The notes under the pieces are model-generated. The model had not been told where the DNA came from and did no database searches. It saw only the letters and a program-made list of their open reading frames with translations. A stretch of 64,000 nt of DNA, from NCBI GenBank assembly GCA_018401435.1, contig JAGYJW010000021.1:1-64000 (forward strand). Reading direction: 5' to 3'. Shown in pieces: positions 52,001-58,876 of this stretch. This stretch comes from Deltaproteobacteria bacterium. GTDB taxonomy: Bacteria > Myxococcota_A > UBA796 > UBA2385. The translations under genes were made by a program, and so were the position numbers. The first letter of the stretch is position 1; each line of letters opens with the position of its first letter.

Positions 52001-54079
52001 GGCGTCGTCGTCGCAGTCGGTGATGGGTTCGGTGCGGGTGGCCTCGCGGCTATCCTGGCAGTCGGTGTCGGCAGAGACGATGGTGGCGGTGGCATTGGGC
52101 CGGTAGCCGTCGTCGTCGTTGTCCAGGAAGCAGATCTCGCCGCCGTCACAGTCCTCGTCGTCCTCGTTGCCGACGATCTCGGTGGCGCCCGGATAGTCGC
52201 CGGCGTCGGTGTCGTCGCAGTCGGTGGTGGGCTCGGTGGCGCGGGCCTCTCGGGTGTCGCCGCAGCTCAGGTTGGCCGAAGCCAAGGTGCTGGTGGCGTC
52301 AGGGCGGTAGCCGTCATCGTCGTTGTCGAGAAAGCAGATCTCGGTGCCGTCGCAGTCCTGGTCGATCTCGTCGCCGGGGATCTCGGCCACACCCGGGTTG
52401 AAGGTGGTGGGGTCGGGGCTGCCGGGCGGGTTGTAGATGTCTACGAAGGTGTCTTCGAAGCAGTCGCCGCCGCCATATTGCTCGTGGTCATAGCCGTCGC
52501 GGTCGGCGTCATAGTCGGACCAGTCGTCGCAGTCGGCGTCGGTGCCGTCATACCACTCGTCATAGGCCCCGCTGTAGATCTCGGTGGTGGAGAGGCCCGC
52601 GGGGTTGGGGTCCTGGGCGGCGCAATACTCGGTGCAGTGGGCCAAGCGGTCGCCGGTGGCCGTGCCGTTGTAGCAGTCGTTGGGGCAGTCGATGCAGTCG
52701 CTGCCCAGCTCGCCCGAGGCATCGTCGGTATAGTCGATGTCGGTCAGCTCGCCGTCGCCATCCCAGTCGAAGTCGGTGGGCACGCCCATGGCGCCCAACC
52801 AGCCCCCGCAGTCCTGGTCCACCCCGTCATAGGGGCGGTCGGCGGCGCCGGAGTTCACATCGGCCTGGGTCAGGGCCGAGAAACCGGAAGCCGGCACCAT
52901 ATCGGTGTAGCCGACGGGGGCGTCGGCGGGGAAGTTCACCTCTTCGGCCGCTTGACTGAGGTCGTCCCAGCAGTCAAAGCGCACCGACAGGTCGGGGATG
53001 GTCACCGTGTCGGTGTCTACGGCCTCGCAGCCGCCGGGCACGCGGTCGCAGTAGTCGTGGGCGAAGAAGCCGTCGCGGTCCATGTCGCCGTCGCGGTCGG
53101 GCTCTCCGCCCGCCAGGGCATAGGTGCAGTTGTCGTCCACGCCGTTGTAGAAGATCTCGGCGATGTCGGGGTCGGGGATGGCGCTGTCGTTGAGGTCATT
53201 GCAGTCGATCAGCTCGCCGGGCTCATAGGCGCAGGCGCTGTCGCCGTCGTCGGCCACCGTGGGGTCGCCCCGGAAGCCGTCCCGGTCATAGTCGCAGTCG
53301 CGGGTGAGGTCGTAGTCGCAGTCCTGGTCGGTGCCGTCCCAGTAGGTCTCTTCGGCGCCGGGGCGGACCTCGGCGGCGGGGGTGGCCGCGGGGTTGGGAT
53401 CATCCAGGGGAGAGCCGTCGATGCAGTCCCCGCCGGCCGGGCCCGCAGCGCCATTCTCGTCCACCCGGGAGTGGTGCAGGGTGGGCTCGCCGTCGCCGTC
53501 CTGGTCGAAGTCGTCGTTGCCGGCGCAGTCGGCGTCGATGCCGTCGTAGAAGGGATCGTCAGCGACGGCCGGGTTGACCTCGTCGGGACGCAGCTGCACG
53601 TAGGGGCTGCCGTTGCGGTCGGTGTCGACATCGGCCGGCACCGCGATGACCTGAACTGGCACCCCCAGCGCGTTCAGACCGCTGGCATAGGCGCGCAGGT
53701 CGGCCTCGAAGGCCGAGGTGACGATGTCATTGGGGGCATCGAAGCAGTCGCCGGCACCGAGGTGGTTGGCGCCAGAGTCGGGGACGCCGAGGGTGCTCAG
53801 ACCGATATGGGCTTGCAGCGGCACCCAGCCGTCGTTGTCCAGGTCGTAGTCGTCGTTGCCCGCGCAGTCGGCGTCGATGCCGTCATAGGGCAGATCGGGT
53901 GCCCCCGGATAGATGTCGCTGCCCTTGAGCCCGCTGCCGGGGGGACCATCGGCCTGGTCCCAACAATCGCCCTCGGCGGCGGAGATGCCGTCGCCGTCGT
54001 CATCCTGCAGGTTCCACACGGTTCCACAGCCGCTCGTGAGCGCGAGGATCGCGGCGCAGAGGGCAAAACGAGCAGACAT
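49055..54079 (-). CDS. giant MopE-like Cys/Asp-rich repeat lipoprotein with C-terminal lamin-tail domain
   Basis: 1674 residues. Lipoprotein signal ends LTSGC (Cys18). The N-terminal half has irregular MopE-type 'putative metal-binding' repeats (GDCxDxP, YDGIDADCAGNDD, DxDxDG). About residues 660-1430 form a near-identical 64-residue repeat with ACTATDCNDNASTCTTDC and DGDGFADCRDACDDDDDDNY, each with eight or so Cys and an Asp run, so Ca2+ binding plus disulphides are likely. The last ~160 residues (GDLLITEIMVNP, EWFEIYN, GYLLFARN) are a lamin-tail domain. Probably a stiff surface filament. Paralogous to the next gene upstream in its N-terminus. Confidence 0.88.
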   Translation of the reverse strand: MSARFALCAAILALTSGCGTVWNLQDDDGDGISAAEGDCWDQADGPPGSGLKGSDIYPGAPDLPYDGIDADCAGNDDYDLDNDGWVPLQAHIGLSTLGVPDSGANHLGAGDCFDAPNDIVTSAFEADLRAYASGLNALGVPVQVIAVPADVDTDRNGSPYVQLRPDEVNPAVADDPFYDGIDADCAGNDDFDQDGDGEPTLHHSRVDENGAAGPAGGDCIDGSPLDDPNPAATPAAEVRPGAEETYWDGTDQDCDYDLTRDCDYDRDGFRGDPTVADDGDSACAYEPGELIDCNDLNDSAIPDPDIAEIFYNGVDDNCTYALAGGEPDRDGDMDRDGFFAHDYCDRVPGGCEAVDTDTVTIPDLSVRFDCWDDLSQAAEEVNFPADAPVGYTDMVPASGFSALTQADVNSGAADRPYDGVDQDCGGWLGAMGVPTDFDWDGDGELTDIDYTDDASGELGSDCIDCPNDCYNGTATGDRLAHCTEYCAAQDPNPAGLSTTEIYSGAYDEWYDGTDADCDDWSDYDADRDGYDHEQYGGGDCFEDTFVDIYNPPGSPDPTTFNPGVAEIPGDEIDQDCDGTEICFLDNDDDGYRPDATSTLASANLSCGDTREARATEPTTDCDDTDAGDYPGATEIVGNEDDEDCDGGEICFLDNDDDGYRPNATATIVSADTDCQDSREATRTEPITDCDDDASTCTTDCSTDSDSDGFANCIDACSDNDDDNYGTTNSAAVGCVDGSGASCVADAACTATDCDDNASTCTTDCSTDVDADGFADCRDACDDDDDDNYGLTNASAVGCVTATGASCVQDAACTATDCNDNASTCTTDCTTDVDADGFADCRDACDDDDDDNYGVTNSSASSCVTASGASCVQDAACTATDCNDNASTCTTDCTTDSDGDGFADCRDACDDDDDDNYGLTNSAAVGCVTATGASCVQDAACSASDCDDNASTCTTDCSTDVDGDGFADCRDACDDDDRDNYGLTNSAAVGCVTATGTSCVQDAACTATDCNDNASTCTTDCTTDSDGDGFADCRDACDDDDDDNYGVTNSSASSCVTASGASCVQDAACTATDCNDNASTCTTDCSTDSDGDGFADCRDACDDDDRDNYGLTNSAAVGCVTASGASCVQDAACTATDCNDNASTCTTDCSTDSDGDGFADCRDACDDDDDDNYGVTNSSATSCVTASGASCVQDAACTATDCNDNASTCTTDCSTDSDGDGFADCRDACDDDDDDNYGVTNTAASTCVTATGASCVQDTVCTSTDCNDNASTCTTDCSTDSDGDGFVDCRDACDDDDDDNYGTVNAGAAGCLTASGASCIQDAACLAPDCNDDASTCTTDCSTDSDGDGFVDCRDACDDDDRDNYGNTNSSATSCLTSAGASCVQDAACTATDCNDSASTCTTVCTGDSDGDGFVDCLDGCTDVDLDDYGMTNSSATSCSTGSGACAEAAACLDTDCDDTDVDVNPGLDEGVTEALTIDAVDNDCDDIYDEYLIEAGDLLITEIMVNPTGSVETDTEWFEIYNNSGVDLILGDGWSFTSGSASHVITTVLPIEAGGYLLFARNTLATNHGLGTILEDFEYGTGGSSDVSFSNSSADSLEFIFDSYGGATATISSRSWGTGSGISPSSGASIQLDLDGTYPADPSLAAGWCNSTQRIDSNPALDFGSPGSANEACP
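49795..52098 (-). repeat. 192-bp tandem repeat array (12 units) inside the giant lipoprotein gene
   Basis: A GCCGTAGTTGTCG-type marker recurs every 192 bp at about 49795 (diverged), 49985, 50177, 50369 and so on up to 51905, giving 12 units of 64 codons. Inner units are nearly identical at DNA level; the edge units (both ends) are more diverged, the usual sign of unequal crossing-over inside an array. The period is a multiple of three, so copy-number changes keep the frame. Plus-strand open frames of 63 codons in each unit are by-products of the repeat. Confidence 0.95.
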
Positions 54080-54232
54080 GCGGAGGCTCCGGACACAGTC
54101 GAGAACCTCACACTACGACGGCTTCGGCCCAGGATCAAGGCGCGGGCCCCAGGCTTCACAGGGGGTGACGGGCGGCGCGCTCGGACGGCGGCCCGGGGGC
54201 GGCGCCATCCGGGGCCCCGCCCTGCCGCAGGA

Positions 54233-57200
54233 TCACAAGCCGAGGCCGAAGAGCAGGTAGGCGCGGCCGGCGTCGGTGCCGTGGTAGGGGGCGCCGGCGA
54301 GGATGTCCATATTGCCGTCGCCATTGGCGTCACCGCCGCTGGCCACCGCGCGCCCCAGGCCGTCGCCCGATGCGGCGCCAGACAGCTGGGCCACATTGGT
54401 GGCGGTGGTGAGCGCTACGGTGCCGGAGCTGATGGGGCCGCTGACCAGGTAGATGGCCCCGTTGCTGGGGGTGGAGGGCGAGCCGACGATGACGTCGTCG
54501 ATGCCGTCAGCGTCAGTGTCGCCGGCGGCGATGGACCAGGCGTCCTGCTGGTTGGCGGTGCCCAAGATGGTGGCGCCGATGGTGAGGGTGCTCGACGAGA
54601 AGACGGTGGCGCTGCCAAAGACCACCTCGACCGTGCCCGCCCGGTAGAGGGCGCCGCGCCCGCCGGCCAGCAGGTCGTCGTGGCCGTCACCGTTCACGTC
54701 GCCATGGGCCAGCGAGTAGCCGGTGAAGGCGTTGTTGCCCGTGCCGGTGAGGATGCTCTCGCCTGACAGGGTGACCACGCCCGAGACCGGGGCCTCTGCC
54801 ACATAAACCCGCCCGCGGTCCGTGCCCGAGCCGTCGGCATGGGGTGCGCCCACCACCGGGTCGGCGAGGCCGTCGCCGTCGAGGTCCACGAAGTCCACCG
54901 CCCAGCCTGCAGACTCGGTGCCCGCGCCCTCCAGCTTTGCGTTGTAGGGGATGGTGCCCGTGGTCGCAAAACCAGAGGCCTGCAGGGTGGTGCTGGTGAG
55001 CAGCAGGGCGTAGCCGGCGCCCGCGGTGCTGAGGGTGTCGCCCTCGGGGGCGCCCATCAGCAGGTCGGCCTTGTTGTCTCCGTCAAAGTCCCCGTCCAGG
55101 GAGATGTCCCAACCCAAGAAGTCGGAGGCGCCCAATCCATTGCCCCCGACGGCCACCGCAGACAGGTCGCCGCCGGTGTTCCATCCGGCAGCGCCGCTGA
55201 GGTAGTAGACCGTTCCTGCGTCGGCTCCGGTGGCTGGGTTGGCATAGGGCGCGCCGATGAAGACCTCGGCGGTGGCGTCGCTGTCGATGTCGCCACCCGC
55301 GACGGCCTGCCCCGCCCGGTCGGCCACGTTGGCGCCATAGAACAGGGTGCCGAAGCTGCTTGCGGTGCTGGATACCGTCGCGTCCAGGTCGTTGACCGTC
55401 GCGTCCAGGTTGGACAGGATGTAGACGCCGCCGGCATTGGAGTTGGCGGGCCGGTCGTATTTGGGCACGCCGACCGCGATGTCGTCGTTGCCGTCGCCGT
55501 TGATGTCGCCGATGAATGCGAGCGAGTCGCCGAGCTCGGTGTTGTTGCTGCCGGCGGTGTAGATCCAGTGGGCCACGGTGATCGCCGCGTCGCTATAGGC
55601 GCACTCGCCAAAGGCGGCAGAGGGGTCGCGGCTGCCCAGGGTGCCGTCGCAGTCGTTGTCGTCGCCGTCGTTGCAGGCTTCAAAGGCGTCGGGGTTGATC
55701 AGCGGGTCGCTGTCGTCGCAGTCGCCGTCTACCAGGGCGTAGCCGCTGGGTTCGTCGCAGTTGTCCTGGGTGCTGCCGGTGACGCCGAAGTCGTCGCCGT
55801 CGCTGTCGAGGTAGAAGGTCGAGAAGCCCGAGGCCAGGGCCGAGCTGTCGTAGTTGTCGGCCACTCCGTCGCAGTCTTCGTCGGTATTGTCGGTGTCGCA
55901 GATCTCCTGGGCGGCGGGGTTGATGGCGGCGTTGAGGTCGTCGCAGTCGCCCCCCCGGTTGGCGTAGCTGGTGGGCTGATCGCAGGCCGAGAGGGTGGTC
56001 AGCGTCTGGCCATAGGTGTCGCCGTCATAGTCGTAGTACCAGGTGGTCTTGCCCGAAGCGCTGCTGTCGTTGTCATCGGCCAGCCCGTCGCAGTCCTCGT
56101 CCACATCGGACGCATCGCAGACCTCGGTTGCGCCGGGGTTGATGTCGGCCGCGGCGTCGTTGCAGTCGGTGCTGTTGACCACATAGCCGGTGCTGACATC
56201 GCAGCTCTGGCGTGTGGTGGTGGCGTCGCCGTAGCCGTCGCCGTCGGCATCCCGGTAGAAGGTGGAGTAGGTGGCGGCGCTGACCGAGCTATCGGCGTCG
56301 TCGGCCAGCCCGTCGCAGTCCTCGTCGGTGTTGCCGGCGTCGCAGACTTCCGTAGCGGCCGGGTTGATGGCCGCGGACGCGTCGTTGCAGTCCGTGTTGT
56401 TGCTGACGTAGCCCGTGGGCAGGTCGCAGGTGCTGGTGGTTACGGTGCTGCTGCCGTAGCTGTCGCCGTCGGCGTCCCGGTACCAGGTGGTCTTGGTGGC
56501 GGCGCTGACCGAGCTATCGGCGTCGTCGGCCAGCCCGTCGCAGTCTTCGTCGGTATTTGCAGCATCGCAGACTTCGGTTGCGCCGGGGTTGATGGCCGCT
56601 GTCCCGTCGTCGCAATCCAGGTTGTTGGTGGCGTGGGCGGCCGGCAGGTCGCAGCTGTCCCGGGGGGCGGCGGGGTCGCCGTAGCTGTCGCCGTCGGTGT
56701 CGGCCCAGAAGGTGGTGAACCCACCCGGATCGACGTCGCTGTCGAGGTCGTCGGCGAGGTTGTCGCAATCCTCGTCGATGTTGGCGTCGTCGCAGACCTC
56801 TTGGGCGTCGGGGTTGATCGTGCCATCGGCGTCGTTGCAGTCCCCGCCAATGTCGACGGTGCCCTCGGGCTGCTCGCAGCTGCGCCGGCCGCTGCCGATC
56901 TCGCCGTGGCCGTCTGCGTCGGCGTCGGTATACCAGGTCGTGGCGTCCACCGCGTCGTCTTCGTCGATGTCGCCGTCGCAGTCGTTGTCTGCGCCGTCGC
57001 AATATTCGTCTGCGTCGGGGTAGTTTGCGTCGTTGCTGTCGTCGCAGTCGGTGTCGTCGCTGGTGTAGCCGTCGGGTTGGTCGCAGGAGAGGGTGTCTGC
57101 GGATGCGTCACCGAAGCCGTCGCCATCCGTGTCGGCAAACCAGGTGAGGGCGGTGGCCAGATCCACGGACTCATCCTCGCCATTGACGTAGCCGTCGCAG

Positions 57201-57820
57201 TCCTCGTCGATGCCAGCGAGATCGCAGATCTCTTGCGCGTCGGGGTGGATGGCCGCGTCGATGTCGTCGCAGTCGCCCCCAGGCAGGCTGCTGTCGGCGG
57301 TGGGAAAGGTGCTACGGTCCTCGTCGCCGCTGCGCCTGAACCCGTCGAGATCCTGGTCGAAGTCGTCGTTCCCGGCGCAGTCTGCGTCGATGCCGTCATA
57401 CCAGGCGTCGTCTGCGGCCTGTACACCGGGGTTGACCTCGGCGGCGGTGAGGTCGGCGTCGGCAGGTCCGGCGGCCGGATCGTCCCAACAGTCGCCCGCG
57501 CCCTCGTGGGCGCCGCTGCCGGGCACCCCCAGGGTGGCGCGGCCGATGTGGTCGGGCTCCATGACCCAGCCATCTCCGTCCAGGTCGAAGTCGTCGTCCC
57601 CGGCGCAATTGGCGTCGATGCCGTCATAGGGGGTGTCGTCGGCCCCGGGGTAGATGTCGGCGCCGCTGAGTTCGGTGCCCTCGGGCCCCTCAACCTGGTC
57701 CCAGCAGTCGCCCATGGCGGGGCTGATGCCGTCGCCGTCCTGATCCTGCGGGTCCCACTTGGTGCCGCAGCCGGCGAGCAGGAAGGCGAGGCCGAAGGAC
57801 AAGGACAGGGTGTTGCGCAT
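54233..57820 (-). CDS. giant MopE-like lipoprotein with C-terminal FG-GAP propeller
   Basis: 1195 residues. Lipoprotein signal (MRNTLSLSFGLAFLLAGC, Cys18). Residues ~20-720 hold irregular MopE-like repeats of about 50-55 residues, each with DCDD/DCND, INPxAxEVCD and NTDEDCDGLADD, plus two starting YDGIDADCAG. The C-terminal ~470 residues are seven or so FG-GAP repeats (GDINGDGNDDIAVGVP, GDANGDGNMDILAGAPY), an integrin-alpha-like propeller that binds Ca2+. The N-terminal ~130 residues closely resemble the protein at 49055-54079. Likely a surface Ca-dependent adhesin. 153 bp upstream of that gene, so they may be co-transcribed. Confidence 0.88.
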   Translation of the reverse strand: MRNTLSLSFGLAFLLAGCGTKWDPQDQDGDGISPAMGDCWDQVEGPEGTELSGADIYPGADDTPYDGIDANCAGDDDFDLDGDGWVMEPDHIGRATLGVPGSGAHEGAGDCWDDPAAGPADADLTAAEVNPGVQAADDAWYDGIDADCAGNDDFDQDLDGFRRSGDEDRSTFPTADSSLPGGDCDDIDAAIHPDAQEICDLAGIDEDCDGYVNGEDESVDLATALTWFADTDGDGFGDASADTLSCDQPDGYTSDDTDCDDSNDANYPDADEYCDGADNDCDGDIDEDDAVDATTWYTDADADGHGEIGSGRRSCEQPEGTVDIGGDCNDADGTINPDAQEVCDDANIDEDCDNLADDLDSDVDPGGFTTFWADTDGDSYGDPAAPRDSCDLPAAHATNNLDCDDGTAAINPGATEVCDAANTDEDCDGLADDADSSVSAATKTTWYRDADGDSYGSSTVTTSTCDLPTGYVSNNTDCNDASAAINPAATEVCDAGNTDEDCDGLADDADSSVSAATYSTFYRDADGDGYGDATTTRQSCDVSTGYVVNSTDCNDAAADINPGATEVCDASDVDEDCDGLADDNDSSASGKTTWYYDYDGDTYGQTLTTLSACDQPTSYANRGGDCDDLNAAINPAAQEICDTDNTDEDCDGVADNYDSSALASGFSTFYLDSDGDDFGVTGSTQDNCDEPSGYALVDGDCDDSDPLINPDAFEACNDGDDNDCDGTLGSRDPSAAFGECAYSDAAITVAHWIYTAGSNNTELGDSLAFIGDINGDGNDDIAVGVPKYDRPANSNAGGVYILSNLDATVNDLDATVSSTASSFGTLFYGANVADRAGQAVAGGDIDSDATAEVFIGAPYANPATGADAGTVYYLSGAAGWNTGGDLSAVAVGGNGLGASDFLGWDISLDGDFDGDNKADLLMGAPEGDTLSTAGAGYALLLTSTTLQASGFATTGTIPYNAKLEGAGTESAGWAVDFVDLDGDGLADPVVGAPHADGSGTDRGRVYVAEAPVSGVVTLSGESILTGTGNNAFTGYSLAHGDVNGDGHDDLLAGGRGALYRAGTVEVVFGSATVFSSSTLTIGATILGTANQQDAWSIAAGDTDADGIDDVIVGSPSTPSNGAIYLVSGPISSGTVALTTATNVAQLSGAASGDGLGRAVASGGDANGDGNMDILAGAPYHGTDAGRAYLLFGLGL

Positions 57821-57970
57821 GACTCGATCACCGGGAGGGAAAGCACCTCACCCTAACGCGCTTGGGAGGCGCCGGATGGTCGGCCGCGCGCGCGGGCTTG
57901 ACCCCAGGGGGGCCCGGTGCTTAGGGCGCTGCCCAGGCCCCGCTGGCGAGCCCGCGGGTGAGGTGCACCG

Positions 57971-58876
57971 ATGATTGAAGTAGAAGGTCTGACGCGCCGA
58001 TATGGCGATTTCACCGCCGTCGACGGCGTCTCCTTCCGGGTGGAGAGGGGCGAGGTCGTCGGCTTCCTGGGCCCCAACGGCGCGGGAAAATCTACCACCA
58101 TGCGGATCTTGTGCGGCTGCATCGGCGCTTCGGGCGGGGTCGCGCGGGTCGCGGGCCATGACGTGATGGAGGCCTCCGCCGAGGTCAAGCGCCGCATCGG
58201 CTACCTCCCCGAGGTCCCGCCGCTCTACCCGGCGATGCCCGTGCGCGACTATGTGGTCTTCGCCGCCCAGATGCGTGGGGTGAAAGACCCCATTCAAGCG
58301 GCTGATCGAGCCCTCTCCCGCGTGGGCCTGGCCGATGTGGGGGGGCGCATCATCGACCACCTGTCCAAGGGCTACCGGCAGCGTGTGGGCCTGGCCCAGG
58401 CCCTGGTACACGATCCCGAGGTGCTGGTCCTCGACGAGCCCACCAGCGGCCTGGATCCCGCCCAGCGCAAGGAGATCCGCGACCTGCTGTTGGAGCTGGC
58501 TGCCGGCGAGCGCACGGTCATCCTCTCCACCCATGTGCTGGCCGAGATCGAGGCCGTCTGCGAGCGCGTCATCATCATCAACCGCGGGCGGGTGGTCGCC
58601 CAGGACAGCATCGCCTCGCTGGCCTCGGCCGCCTTCCACACCCGGTTGCGGGTGAGCCGGCCCGCCGACGACTTCGCCGAGCGCGTCGCCCGCATTGACG
58701 GCGTGACCGCTGTTCACACCGAGACAGATGGGGCCTGGCGCGTGGTCGCATCCCGGGATGTGCGGGAGTACCTCGCTGCGGCCGCGGTGCCCTTTGGCCT
58801 GACCGAGCTGTCGGCCGCCCGCGGCCTGGAAGACGTCTACCTGGAGCTGACCGCGGGTCGGGTGGGTGCCGCATGA
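57971..58876 (+). CDS. ABC transporter ATP-binding protein, GldA/NatA-like
   Basis: 301 residues. Walker A GPNGAGKST (34-42), signature LSKGYRQ, Walker B VLVLDEPTSGLD, and the switch His in STH. The LSKGYRQR form of the signature is typical of the GldA/CcmA/ABC-2 subfamily. The C-terminal ~80 residues are a regulatory domain. Together with the next gene it forms an ABC-2 exporter; related systems serve gliding (GldAFG) or export of unknown substrates. The stop overlaps the next ATG (ATGA). Confidence 0.9.
   Translation: MIEVEGLTRRYGDFTAVDGVSFRVERGEVVGFLGPNGAGKSTTMRILCGCIGASGGVARVAGHDVMEASAEVKRRIGYLPEVPPLYPAMPVRDYVVFAAQMRGVKDPIQAADRALSRVGLADVGGRIIDHLSKGYRQRVGLAQALVHDPEVLVLDEPTSGLDPAQRKEIRDLLLELAAGERTVILSTHVLAEIEAVCERVIIINRGRVVAQDSIASLASAAFHTRLRVSRPADDFAERVARIDGVTAVHTETDGAWRVVASRDVREYLAAAAVPFGLTELSAARGLEDVYLELTAGRVGAA

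Noticed and set aside
49795..52098. Possible CRISPR or minisatellite array
   Set aside because: The 192-bp units have no short repeat/unique spacer structure and are in frame with a lipoprotein gene.
51464..54766. 1100-codon plus-strand frame opposite the giant lipoprotein
   Set aside because: Created by the GAC/GTC-rich repeat; Val/Gly/Ala-only composition and no start signals.
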